DNA from: Halalkaliarchaeum desulfuricum
GTDB lineage: Archaea; Halobacteriota; Halobacteria; Halobacteriales; Haloferacaceae
Length of the DNA: 64,000 nucleotides
Direction: 5' to 3'
Assembly: GCF_002952775.1 (NCBI RefSeq)
Contig: NZ_CP025066.1
Coordinates: 2,852,001-2,916,000, forward strand
Position numbers and translations under genes: made by a program. This document shows positions 33,546-41,655 of the stretch, in pieces. The first letter of the stretch is position 1. Each line of letters starts with the position of its first letter. The notes under the pieces are model-generated. The model had not been told where the DNA came from. It saw nothing but the letters and a program-made list of their open reading frames with translations, and did no database searches.

Positions 33546-34763
33546 TTAGGCGAACGCCAGCGCCTCGTCGGGATCGTCGTCGCCGGTCTGTGAGATCTTC
33601 TCGTAGGCGTCGAGGAAGTCCTGCATGTAGACTTCGGTCCGGTCGTCGCGGATCGCGAACATCCCCGCCTCCGTGCACATCGCCTTGATGTCCGCCCCGG
33701 AGGCCTCCCCGGTGAGATCGGCGAGCTCGGCGAAGTCGACGTCGACGTCGACGTTCATCTTCCGGGTGTGGATCTGGAAGATGACTTCGCGTCCCTCCTC
33801 GTCGGGCTTGGGGATCTCGATGAGCCGATCGAACCGACCGGGCCGCAGGATCGCCTCGTCGAGCATGTCGAAGCGGTTGGTGGCGGCGATGATCCGCACC
33901 TCCCCACGGTCCTCGAAGCCGTCCATCTCCGAGAGCAGTTGCATCATCGTCCGCTGGACCTCCGCGTCGCCGGAGGTCTTCGAGTCCGTCCGCTTCGAGG
34001 CGATCGCGTCGATCTCGTCGATGAAAAGCACAGCCGGCTCGTTTTCCCTCGCCACCTCGAACAGGTCGCGAACGAGCTTCGCGCCCTCGCCGATGAACTT
34101 GTGGACGAGCTCGGAGCCGGCCATCTTGATGAACGTCGCGTCCGTCTGGTTCGCGACCGCCTTCGCGAGCATCGTTTTGCCCGTCCCGGGCGGGCCGTAC
34201 AGCAGGACGCCCGATGGCGGCTGGATTCCGACCTGTTCGAACATCTCCGGGCGATCCAGCGGCATCTCGACGGTTTCGCGGACCTCCTGCATCTGCTCTT
34301 CGAGGCCGCCGATGTCGGCGTAGGTGACGTCGGGGCTGTGTTCGACCTGCATCACGCGTGCCCGGACGTCGGTTTCGTTGTCCAGCCGCTTGACGATCGA
34401 AAGCGAGTTGTTGACCGCGACGCGCGAGTCCGGCTCGAGTTCCTCGCGCATCTCCTCGGTGACCTCGGTGAGCGCCTCCTGGTTGTTGCCGTGCTGTTTG
34501 ATGACGACGCCCTCGTCGGCGATCTCCTGGACCGTCGCGACGAACAGCGGCGACTGCTTGAGCTTCTTGTTCTCGTGGGTCAGCCGCTCGAGTTTCTGCT
34601 GATATTTGTTGTTCTCCGCGTTCGCGTCGAGGAGTTGATCCCGCATCTCCTCGTTTTGTGACTCGAGGACCTCGAGCCGTTCACGAAGCGCCGATATCTT
34701 CTCCTGTTCGGACGAAACGTCTTCGTCGTACGGGAGATCTACGTCCTCAACCGTATCGCTCAT
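33546..34763 (-). CDS. pan: Proteasome-activating nucleotidase PAN
   Basis: A 405-residue AAA ATPase that unfolds proteins and feeds them to the 20S proteasome. The N-terminal coiled coil is about residues 18-75 and is followed by an OB domain. Walker A is GPPGTGKTMLAK (near residue 190), Walker B is AVLFIDEIDAI, and the second region of homology includes ATNRFDMLDEAILRPGRFDR. The extreme C-terminus AFA fits the hydrophobic-aromatic-X (HbYX-type) gate-opening motif with Phe for Tyr. The proteasome beta subunit gene lies 1.2 kb away at 35971. Confidence 0.95.
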   Translation of the reverse strand: MSDTVEDVDLPYDEDVSSEQEKISALRERLEVLESQNEEMRDQLLDANAENNKYQQKLERLTHENKKLKQSPLFVATVQEIADEGVVIKQHGNNQEALTEVTEEMREELEPDSRVAVNNSLSIVKRLDNETDVRARVMQVEHSPDVTYADIGGLEEQMQEVRETVEMPLDRPEMFEQVGIQPPSGVLLYGPPGTGKTMLAKAVANQTDATFIKMAGSELVHKFIGEGAKLVRDLFEVARENEPAVLFIDEIDAIASKRTDSKTSGDAEVQRTMMQLLSEMDGFEDRGEVRIIAATNRFDMLDEAILRPGRFDRLIEIPKPDEEGREVIFQIHTRKMNVDVDVDFAELADLTGEASGADIKAMCTEAGMFAIRDDRTEVYMQDFLDAYEKISQTGDDDPDEALAFA

Positions 34764-34885
34764 TGGGGCTGGGTAAGGCCGTTGTGAATAAGAGGCTTCG
34801 GGTCACGACCCACCTCGCCGGTGACGAAACGGTTGCGTCCATGCGAAACGGTTCGCCAATCCGATCCCGTATCGCGGGACGGACG

Positions 34886-35314
34886 TCACCGGACGACTGT
34901 TACCGGGACCGGTGCACGCCGGACCACCGTTTCGGCGACGCTGCCGAGAAGGATCCTGGCGGTGCCGTCGCGACCGTGGCTTCCCATGACGATCGCGTCG
35001 AAGTCGTGGTCCTCCGCGTACTCGATGATCTCCTGGGACGGCTTGCCTTCGGCGGTCTCGGTCTCCAGTTCGCCCTCGTAGCCGGCTTCGCTCGCGATCT
35101 CGCCAGCCTGTTCGAACAGCTGTTCGGCGTGGCCGTACGCCCCCTCCAGCATCGGCTCCTCGAACGTGATCACCGACCCCTTGCCCGGGAGCGGTTCGAG
35201 GTGGATCACGTACAAGACTGTGATCTCCGCGTCGGGGTGGGTGTCGATCGCGTACTGCAGTGCTTTCTCCGCCACCGGCGATTCGTCCATCGGAACGAGG
35301 ATCTGCTGTGTCAT
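34886..35314 (-). CDS. Universal stress protein (UspA family) 3
   Basis: A 142-residue UspA protein: QQILVPMDESPVAEKALQYAI at the start and GSHGRDGTARILLGSVAETVV as the nucleotide motif. It lies 122 bases upstream of the PAN gene on the same strand. It could share a transcript with PAN, giving a stress-protein/unfoldase pair, but an own promoter for PAN is equally possible. Confidence 0.92.
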   Translation of the reverse strand: MTQQILVPMDESPVAEKALQYAIDTHPDAEITVLYVIHLEPLPGKGSVITFEEPMLEGAYGHAEQLFEQAGEIASEAGYEGELETETAEGKPSQEIIEYAEDHDFDAIVMGSHGRDGTARILLGSVAETVVRRAPVPVTVVR

Positions 35315-35444
35315 GGTTGCGTTGAGTCTGATTCCGTCTCTGTCGGTTCGTCGGCGAACTCGATACCTCTAATTCATAGTACACATACCCCGGTAATAAC
35401 TGTACAGGTGTGTTGGACTCGAGCGAGAAAACGTTCACGTGGAC

Positions 35445-35516
35445 AGAACCCGTGGGACCACGGTGAAACAACAACCATCGTTGGGTTCTCCCGCATGGAG
35501 CGGCTGCATCAATGCA
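35445..35516. ncRNA. Candidate structured RNA or multi-hairpin element
   Basis: In the 275-base gap between UspA 3 and the small winged-helix gene. Outer stem AGAACCC (35445-35451) / GGGTTCT (35483-35489) encloses hairpins GTGG-GA-CCAC (35452-35461) and CAAC-CATC-GTTG (35472-35483, sharing one base with the outer stem). A further hairpin TGCAT-CA-ATGCA follows at 35505-35516. Four stems in 72 bases suggest a folded RNA. No open frame or known RNA family was recognised and the strand is undecided. Confidence 0.4.
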
Positions 35517-35518
35517 CC

Positions 35519-35562
35519 AATATATTACTATAAGACATATATAGAGATAGTAAATATTATCA
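35519..35562 (+). promoter_or_regulatory. AT-rich promoter region
   Basis: A 44-base strongly AT-rich stretch (with AATATATTACTATAAG and CATATATAGAG) in otherwise GC-rich DNA, ending about 28 bases before the ATG of the winged-helix gene at 35590. It contains several TATA-like boxes. Confidence 0.6.
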
Positions 35563-35589
35563 CACGGCATCTCATACGGGCTGGTACAG

Positions 35590-35853
35590 ATGAGCGTAAC
35601 CGAAGCCGTCCCGGCGGAAGAGGACAATAGAGATCGGTGGCAGGACGTCCGCGATCTCCCCCCGAGCGCGAAACTCGTCGCAAAAGTACTCGACTACAAC
35701 GGCACTCTCACGCAGAGTCAACTGGCCGAAGAGACGCTGTTGCCGCCCCGTACGGTGCGGTACGCCCTCTCCCGGCTCGAGGAGGAGAACGTCGTCGAGT
35801 CCCGATTTTCCTTTTCGGACGCGCGCAAACGTCTATACTCACTTCAAGTGTGA
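35590..35853 (+). CDS. Small winged-helix (MarR-like) DNA-binding protein
   Basis: An 87-residue protein that is essentially a single winged helix: LPPSAKLVAKVLDYNGTLTQSQLAEETLLPPRTVRYALSRLEEENVV, with the recognition helix at PPRTVRYALSRL, then a wing with SRFSFSDARKRLYSL. Several haloarchaeal MarR/TrmB-like single-domain proteins look like this. It stands alone between UspA 3 and psmB with its own AT-rich promoter. Targets unknown; the location among proteasome and stress genes is only suggestive. Confidence 0.85.
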   Translation: MSVTEAVPAEEDNRDRWQDVRDLPPSAKLVAKVLDYNGTLTQSQLAEETLLPPRTVRYALSRLEEENVVESRFSFSDARKRLYSLQV

Positions 35854-35922
35854 TTACTCGCACCGAGTGAGATCACTGAGGCAGTCTTTGGACTGTGATC
35901 CCTCGGAGGACCAGATCCGAAA

Positions 35923-35939
35923 GCAACCCGAAAGGTTGC
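35923..35939. terminator. Hairpin between the winged-helix gene and psmB
   Basis: GCAACC-CGAAA-GGTTGC: six-base perfect stem with a five-base loop, followed by CTTT. It lies 70 bases after the winged-helix stop and directly overlaps the area where the psmB TATA box (CCTTTATC, 35939-35946) lies. It could end the upstream transcript or act as a dyad operator for psmB. Confidence 0.45.
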
Positions 35940-35970
35940 CTTTATCAGCGTTCCGCCGCAACGACCGACC

Positions 35971-36702
35971 ATGCGAAATCCGACCAGCGAGACAGGAGCG
36001 TTGGACCTCGGCGTCGACGAGTCGTCCGTCTTCGGCCCGGAGCTCGGTGAGTTCTCCGACTCCGAACGGCGGGCGGCCGAGATGGCCGAAGACAAGGAAC
36101 TGAAGACGGGGACGACGACAGTCGGCCTGCGAACCGACGACGGAGTCGTCCTCGCGACGGACATGCGCGCGAGCATGGGACGGATGGTCTCCTCGAAGGA
36201 CGTCCAGAAGGTCGAGCAGATCCATCCCACCGCCGCCTTGACGATCGCCGGCGGCGTCTCCGCCGCACAGTCGCTGATCTCTACCCTCCGCGCCGAGACG
36301 AACCTCTACGAGGCCCGCCGCGGAAAGCACATGTCGATGCAGGCGCTGTCGACACTCACCGGGAACCTGCTCCGGACCGGCGGGTTCCTCATCGTCCAGC
36401 CGATCCTGGGCGGCGTCGACGAGGAGGGCCCTCACGTCTACAGCATCGATCCGCTCGGATCGATCATCGAGGAGGAGTACACCGTAACTGGCTCCGGCAG
36501 CCAGTTCGCGCTGGGCGTTCTCGAACAGGAGTACGACGACGCGTTGTCCCTCGATGAGGCGAAACACGTGGCCGCAAAGGCGATCAAAAGCGCCCTCGAA
36601 CGCGACACCGCCACCGGTAACGGCATCAACGTCGCCATCGTCACCGAAGACGGCGTCGAGGTATCCCGGCACAAGGACATCGACGAACTACTCGAAGACT
36701 GA
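35971..36702 (+). CDS. psmB: 20S proteasome beta subunit
   Basis: A 243-residue N-terminal nucleophile protease subunit. Residues 1-47 are a propeptide; self-cleavage in ELKTG-TTTVGL frees the catalytic threonine T48. Other active-site residues seen: D in ATDMRAS, K in the KDVQKVEQIH segment, and the SGSQFALGVLE loop. It forms the inner rings of the 20S core that works with PAN (encoded at 33546). The ATG at 35971 gives the normal haloarchaeal propeptide length. No alpha subunit gene is in the window. Confidence 0.96.
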   Translation: MRNPTSETGALDLGVDESSVFGPELGEFSDSERRAAEMAEDKELKTGTTTVGLRTDDGVVLATDMRASMGRMVSSKDVQKVEQIHPTAALTIAGGVSAAQSLISTLRAETNLYEARRGKHMSMQALSTLTGNLLRTGGFLIVQPILGGVDEEGPHVYSIDPLGSIIEEEYTVTGSGSQFALGVLEQEYDDALSLDEAKHVAAKAIKSALERDTATGNGINVAIVTEDGVEVSRHKDIDELLED

Positions 36703-36749
36703 TTCTCTCGAACGACCGGACCTCACCGCGAAAGAAAGTCGACCGGGTT

Positions 36750-37178
36750 TCAGCAAGGTACGGAAACGACGGTCGTGTCCGCGGATCTGATCACCCGTTC
36801 GGTCGTACTTCCCAGCATGTCGGACGCGGCAGCACTCAACCCACGTTTGCCGAGCACGATCGCGTCTGCGTCGATCGATTCGGCGTAGTCGACGATCTCC
36901 CGTGAGGGAACTCCCTCGAGAATGGCGGTCTCGCAGTCGATTCCCGCTTCGTCCGCCAGGGTCGATGCCCGCTCGATCGCCGCTTCGGCACGGTCGTGTC
37001 GTTCCGGATCCCCCTCGTCGAACTTTCCGGCCTTGCCCGAGCGCCTGTACATCGGCAACTCCTCGATGACGAATAGCGCGTGGAGAACACCGTCGGCAGC
37101 CACGAGTTCGACGGCCTCCTCCGCTGCGCTATACGACTCGTCGCTACCGTCGATCGGAACGAGGATGGTGTCGTACAT
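36750..37178 (-). CDS. Universal stress protein (UspA family) 4
   Basis: A 142-residue UspA protein: YDTILVPIDGSDESYSAAEEAV at the start, and GKRGLSAAASDMLGSTTERV as a G-2x-G-9x-GS nucleotide site. The ATG at 37178 matches the usual start; the frame upstream is not family-like. It is convergent with psmB, 47 bases apart. Confidence 0.92.
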   Translation of the reverse strand: MYDTILVPIDGSDESYSAAEEAVELVAADGVLHALFVIEELPMYRRSGKAGKFDEGDPERHDRAEAAIERASTLADEAGIDCETAILEGVPSREIVDYAESIDADAIVLGKRGLSAAASDMLGSTTERVIRSADTTVVSVPC

Positions 37179-37284
37179 CGTTTTAAAATACACCCGGGGG
37201 GAAATTGTGCTTTTCGGCGGAACGGCTCGACACACGTGCGGCGGGACCGAAGTCGTTTTCGGCGGCGCAATCGATCGGTTCCGC

Positions 37285-37836
37285 ATGGACGGGCCGATCG
37301 ACGGAAATCAACTGGAGGAGTTCGTCGCCGAGAACCTCGACCGGTACGGCGAGACCCAGGGTGTGTTGCCCGACCGTCTCGACGAGTTCGGCACATTGTA
37401 CCGCGAGCAGGGGCATCTCACCCGCGAACAGCTGTACGAGATCGCCTACGAGTCCTCGACACGGAGTGCATATCACGTCGAGCGAAACCCCGGGGACCGC
37501 TGCCGTGAGGTGACCGAAAACGCGCGCAGGGTCGATGGAGACTTCTCCACGATCCAGTTGCTGACCGGGCTGTACGGCTTCAAGGCGCCGACCGCCTCGT
37601 GTGTGCTCGCTGCGCTGGACCCGGATCGACACGCCGTCGTCGATACCCGCGTGTGGGCGTCGCTCGAGCGGCTCGGCTACCTCGAGGGGCCCAAGGAGTC
37701 GTTCGACGCCGACGACTACGTCACGATGATCGATCCGATCCGCGATATCGCCGCTGAAACCGGCTACACTGCAGCCGAGGTCGGCTACGCGCTGTTCGCG
37801 TACGACATCGAAGTCAGGGACGGTACGCTTCACTAG
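37285..37836 (+). CDS. Haloarchaeal hypothetical protein, possibly helix-hairpin-helix
   Basis: A 183-residue soluble helical protein. The middle (LLTGLYGFKAPTASCVLAALDPDRHAVVDTRVWASLERLGYLE, about residues 92-134) resembles a helix-hairpin-helix segment followed by the aspartate-containing helix found in HhH-GPD-like proteins, but the catalytic lysine/zinc features of glycosylases are not evident. The ATG at 37285 is chosen because the upstream frame is the shadow of UspA 4. Function unknown; a DNA-related role is only a guess. Confidence 0.7.
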   Translation: MDGPIDGNQLEEFVAENLDRYGETQGVLPDRLDEFGTLYREQGHLTREQLYEIAYESSTRSAYHVERNPGDRCREVTENARRVDGDFSTIQLLTGLYGFKAPTASCVLAALDPDRHAVVDTRVWASLERLGYLEGPKESFDADDYVTMIDPIRDIAAETGYTAAEVGYALFAYDIEVRDGTLH

Positions 37837-37957
37837 TCAAAAGAACACGTTGAACAGCCACAGGACGAGCGGGAAGAAGGTGCCCGATACCAGGCTGAAC
37901 AGCTGACTGTTGTCGATGGGCTAGACCGGCGCCTGCGAGCGGATCCGCCACCCCGAG

Positions 37958-39226
37958 TCAGAAGAACTCTCTGAGACACACCCGCTGGGAAGGGAACGCT
38001 GCGGTCAACACTTCCCGCACGTCCGGTTCCCGGATCGTACAGTCGCCGACGCGTTCGGCAACCGGTACGTCGACGCTTCCCAGGTAGAGTCGAGAGAGCG
38101 TTCCGACGTCGAGTGACACGTCCGGCGTCACGTCGGCCGATGTGTCTCCGGCGGCCGATGTGTCTCCGGCGGCCGATGTGTTGCCGGAGGGCGCAGGTTC
38201 CACCGTCGCCGAGCCGTCGGAGACCCGAACCGCGAACCCACGGTCGTTGCGCTCCAGAAGTGGATCGTCGACGGCCAGGGAGAATCCGACGTCGACGCCG
38301 TCGGGCCATCCGTACCCCTCCAGGGCGGCCGCGACGTCGACGAGGCGGGCCATCGGCCCGACCCGAACGGTGCACTCCACGTCTCCGGGATCGTGGACCC
38401 GGTCGAGCAGTTCGGTCTCCGCCGCCCGGGGGAGTCGGACCGACGCCACCTGGGAGTCGTGGTCGGAAAGGAACGCGAGCAGCCCCAGGTATGCGTCGTC
38501 GTCGACGTGCGCGAGGTCCATCACCCGGAGCGTTCGATCGCCGTCTTCGGCGCGATCGACCGTGTACAGGACGTACCCACGGAGCTCGCCGCCGCGTTCG
38601 TAGCCGTACACGTACGGCTCGTTCCGTCCACTCCACGCCGACAACGTCCGATCCTGCCACCAGCGTTTCGAGCGGCGCATCGACAGCGCGGTTCCGGAGC
38701 CGAACGCGACCTCCACGGACCTGAGCCGCCCCCAGTCGTCTGGATCGAGCCGGTGGACCGTTCCCGCCGCCCCCCGGGCGAAGCGTAGCTGCTCGGGAGG
38801 GAGTTCGTAGACGGTGTACTTGTTCGCGATTCCCCAGCCAAGCTGCCGGTAGAAGGGTACTGAAAAGGGCCACAGCGTCACGACGTCGACGCCGACGTCC
38901 CGATACTCCGCGAGGGCCTCGGAAAGCAGCTGTCGGACGTACCCCTGTCTGCGGTGTTCGGGGGGCGTGGCGACGGCGCCGAGACCGCCGACAGTCGTGA
39001 ACCCGTCGTGGAGATACGCGTCGAAATAGTACAGCTTGCAGACGCTGACGAGTTCCCCGTCGTCGAACAGCCCCCGGGGATCGAACAGCTCCGGCGGCCA
39101 GTCGTCCGTCTCCGGACCCGGGTCGTCCTCGTCGGCGCCGGGGCCCGCCTCGATATCGAAGGCGTGCTGGAGGACCGCCCAGTACTTCGCCGTTTGATCC
39201 GCCTCGATCGGGCGAAATTCGACCAT
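37958..39226 (-). CDS. GNAT-family N-acetyltransferase, Eis-like
   Basis: A 422-residue protein with the Eis layout: an N-terminal GNAT domain with acetyl-CoA binding loop VATPPEHRRQGYVRQLLSEAL (about residues 83-103), a second GNAT-like domain, and a C-terminal sterol-carrier-like domain. It ends with the free C-terminal carboxylate VCLREFF, as in Eis where that carboxylate is catalytic. A threonine/serine/alanine repeat (TSAAGD units) interrupts the C-terminal domain. The ATG at 39226 starts at VEFRPIEADQ. Acetylates amines in the family; the substrate is unknown. Confidence 0.88.
   Translation of the reverse strand: MVEFRPIEADQTAKYWAVLQHAFDIEAGPGADEDDPGPETDDWPPELFDPRGLFDDGELVSVCKLYYFDAYLHDGFTTVGGLGAVATPPEHRRQGYVRQLLSEALAEYRDVGVDVVTLWPFSVPFYRQLGWGIANKYTVYELPPEQLRFARGAAGTVHRLDPDDWGRLRSVEVAFGSGTALSMRRSKRWWQDRTLSAWSGRNEPYVYGYERGGELRGYVLYTVDRAEDGDRTLRVMDLAHVDDDAYLGLLAFLSDHDSQVASVRLPRAAETELLDRVHDPGDVECTVRVGPMARLVDVAAALEGYGWPDGVDVGFSLAVDDPLLERNDRGFAVRVSDGSATVEPAPSGNTSAAGDTSAAGDTSADVTPDVSLDVGTLSRLYLGSVDVPVAERVGDCTIREPDVREVLTAAFPSQRVCLREFF
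38135..38176. repeat. 18-bp in-frame tandem repeat
   Basis: Two perfect 18-base units (38135-38152, 38153-38170) and a partial third, coding for the SAAGDT repeat in the C-terminal domain of the Eis-like protein. Confidence 0.8.
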
Positions 39227-39321
39227 GGAATACGATCCGGAGGGGACGACAAGAATCTGTCTCACCGCTCGTCCCGCGTGCGAACGACAACGCCTTTTAC
39301 CGCGAGGGGCGCACGACCGGT

Positions 39322-39900
39322 ATGTTACTGACCGTCTCCGGTCCGCCGGGCAGCGGGAAAAGCACCACCGCCGCCGCCCTGGCGGACGCGTTCGATCTCG
39401 AGCACGTCTCCGGGGGAGACATCTTCCGGGAGATGGCCGCCGAACGGGGGATGTCACCCGTCGAGTTCAACGAGCACGCCGAGGACGACGACACCATCGA
39501 CCGCGAACTGGATCGCCGGCTGCGATCGATCGCGATCGAACGCGACGACGTCCTGCTGGAGTCGCGGCTCGCCGGCTGGCTCGCCGGCGAACACGCCGAT
39601 CTCAAGGTGTGGCTCGACGCCCCCCTCACGGTACGGGCCGAGCGGATCGCCGACCGGGAGGACAAAGACGTCGAACTCGCACGGGTCGAGACCGCCCGCC
39701 GCGAGAAAAGCGAGGCGAAGCGGTACGAGGAGTACTACAGCATCGACATCCACGATCTCACGATCTATGACATCGCCTACAACACCGCCCGGTGGAGTCC
39801 CGAAGGGGTACTCGGCATGTTGACGACCGCGATCGACTCCTACGACCCCGACAGCGACGAGGGAAAGGCACCGGTCGAGGGCGTCAGCTACGACTTTTGA
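39322..39900 (+). CDS. cmk: Cytidylate kinase, archaeal type
   Basis: A 192-residue CMP/dCMP kinase of the short archaeal form. P-loop GPPGSGKST at residues 8-16; GGDIFREMAAERGMS after it binds CMP; LESRLAGW and RIADREDK follow. A TATA-like CCTTTTAC lies about 30 bases upstream. It is followed two bases later by the ATG of the pseudouridine synthase gene, a common haloarchaeal pairing, so the two are co-transcribed. Confidence 0.95.
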   Translation: MLLTVSGPPGSGKSTTAAALADAFDLEHVSGGDIFREMAAERGMSPVEFNEHAEDDDTIDRELDRRLRSIAIERDDVLLESRLAGWLAGEHADLKVWLDAPLTVRAERIADREDKDVELARVETARREKSEAKRYEEYYSIDIHDLTIYDIAYNTARWSPEGVLGMLTTAIDSYDPDSDEGKAPVEGVSYDF

Positions 39901-39902
39901 GT

Positions 39903-40871
39903 ATGACAGACCCGACCGAAACCAGTGGTGCGCTCCGTCCGCCCCCGGACCAGCGAAGCCTCCCGGAACTGCTCCAGTTCGGCGTCGTCAACCTGGACAA
40001 ACCACCGGGACCGTCGGCACACCAGGTCGCCGCCTGGGTCCGGGACCTCGCGGACGACGCGGTTCGGGAGCTGTCGGAGGGCACATCCGGGGAGACGGAC
40101 GGCGTCTCCGAGGCCGCCCACGCCGGCACCCTCGACCCGAAGGTGACCGGCTGCCTGCCGGTGTTGACCGGCGCTGCCACCAGGCTGGCGCAGGCGTTCC
40201 TCGAAGGGGAAAAAGAGTACGTCACCGTCCTCGAACTCCACCGTCCCGCCCCCGCCGACCTGGAGTCGGTGCTCGACTCCTTCGAGGCGCCCCTGTACCA
40301 GAAGCCGCCCCGGAAAAGCGCCGTCTCCCGTCGGCTCCGGATCAGAGAGATCTACGAACTGGAGGCGCTCGAAACGCAGGAACGCCGGGTGCTCCTCCGG
40401 ATCCGGTGTGAATCGGGGACGTACGTGCGGAAGCTGTGTCACGACCTCGGGCTCGCGCTGGGAACAGGCGCGCACATGGGCGACCTCCGGCGGACCGCGA
40501 CGACCCCGTTCGACGACGCCACGCTCGTGACCCTTCACGACCTCGTCGACGCGCTGGAGTGGGCTATGGACGGTCACACGGAACAGCTCAGAACTGTCGT
40601 TCAGCCGGCCGAGCGAGCGATCTCGCATCTCCCCGCGGTGACGATCGCCGAGTCTGCAGCGAGGGAGGTCGCCAACGGCGCACCGGTGTACGCGCCGGGG
40701 GTGATCGCTGCCGACGACGACATCTACGCGGCGCTGGATGCCGATCCCGACGACGCTCCCCTCGTGGCGTGTTTCACGCCGGAGGGAACCGCAGTGTGTC
40801 TCGGTCGTCCCGTCGGCGACCCCGACGCGGACCAGGGGACTGTCGTCGATCTCGATCGCGTCCTTGTGTGA
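39903..40871 (+). CDS. truB: RNA pseudouridine synthase Cbf5/TruB
   Basis: A 322-residue catalytic subunit of the H/ACA RNP (archaeal Cbf5). The signature AAHAGTLDPKVTGCLPV carries the catalytic aspartate D78. LQFGVVNLDKPPGPSAHQV precedes it, and IRCESGTYVRKLCHDLG follows. A C-terminal PUA domain spans about residues 235-322. The ATG at 39903 is preferred over an upstream in-frame codon because it abuts the cmk stop. It modifies rRNA with guide RNAs, Gar1 (5862 in this window), Nop10 and L7Ae. Confidence 0.95.
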   Translation: MTDPTETSGALRPPPDQRSLPELLQFGVVNLDKPPGPSAHQVAAWVRDLADDAVRELSEGTSGETDGVSEAAHAGTLDPKVTGCLPVLTGAATRLAQAFLEGEKEYVTVLELHRPAPADLESVLDSFEAPLYQKPPRKSAVSRRLRIREIYELEALETQERRVLLRIRCESGTYVRKLCHDLGLALGTGAHMGDLRRTATTPFDDATLVTLHDLVDALEWAMDGHTEQLRTVVQPAERAISHLPAVTIAESAAREVANGAPVYAPGVIAADDDIYAALDADPDDAPLVACFTPEGTAVCLGRPVGDPDADQGTVVDLDRVLV

Positions 40872-40929
40872 ACCGGAGACGTCATCACAGATCGTACGGG
40901 TTTTTGGTCCACACCGACGAGTTCGGGAT

Positions 40930-41655
40930 ATGGCCAAACAGCCGCACCTGCTCGTCGAGGAGGGCGACGTAACCGACATCGCGATCATCCCGGGAGATCC
41001 GGGGCGCGTCGATCGAATCGCCGCCCAGTGTGAGAACGTCGAGGAGGTTTCACAGAATCGGGAGTACAAGGTCGTCAACGCCACCTACGACGGCCGCCCG
41101 GTGACGATCTGTTCGACCGGGATCGGCTGCCCCTCGGCGGCGATCGCCCTCGAGGAGCTCTCCCGCGTCGGCGTCGAGACGTTCCTGCGGTGTGGCACCA
41201 CCGGCGCCCTCCAGGAGGGCATCGAGATCGGCGACATGGTGGTCGCCACTGGCGCTGCCAAAGAAGAGGGAACCAGCAAGCGCTACGAGCCCGAGGTGTA
41301 CCCGGCGGTGCCCGACTACGGGGCGCTGTCTGCACTCGTCGACGCCGCCGAGGAGAACGACGAGGATGTCCACGTCGGACCGATCGTCTCAGACGACGCC
41401 TACTACAACGAATCCGACGAGTACATCGTCGACTGGGAGGACGCCGGACTGCTCGCGATCGAGATGGAGGCGGCGGCGGTGTTCTCGCTGGGCCGCCGGA
41501 AGGGGCTGGCCGCCAGCGCGATCTGTACCGTCGACGGCAATCTCGTCGAGGGCACTCAAAAGGGTGCGACCGACGACGAGGAACTCCCCGAAAAGGCCAA
41601 GAACAACGTCGAACGTGCGATCGCGATCACGCTCGAGGCAGCGACTGAATTGTAG
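40930..41655 (+). CDS. udp: Uridine/nucleoside phosphorylase
   Basis: A 241-residue PNP/UDP-family phosphorylase, which splits uridine (or a related nucleoside) with phosphate to base and ribose-1-phosphate. Seen: phosphate loop IIPGDPGRVDRIA, STGIGCPSAAIALEEL, RCGTTGALQ, and the ribose/base-binding IEMEAAAVFSL. The ATG at 40930 begins the family domain. The split specificity between uridine and purine nucleosides is not certain. Confidence 0.9.
   Translation: MAKQPHLLVEEGDVTDIAIIPGDPGRVDRIAAQCENVEEVSQNREYKVVNATYDGRPVTICSTGIGCPSAAIALEELSRVGVETFLRCGTTGALQEGIEIGDMVVATGAAKEEGTSKRYEPEVYPAVPDYGALSALVDAAEENDEDVHVGPIVSDDAYYNESDEYIVDWEDAGLLAIEMEAAAVFSLGRRKGLAASAICTVDGNLVEGTQKGATDDEELPEKAKNNVERAIAITLEAATEL

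Noticed and set aside
33768-34661. 297-codon plus-strand frame
   Set aside because: Antisense to PAN; Arg/Leu/Asp-rich with no recognisable domain.
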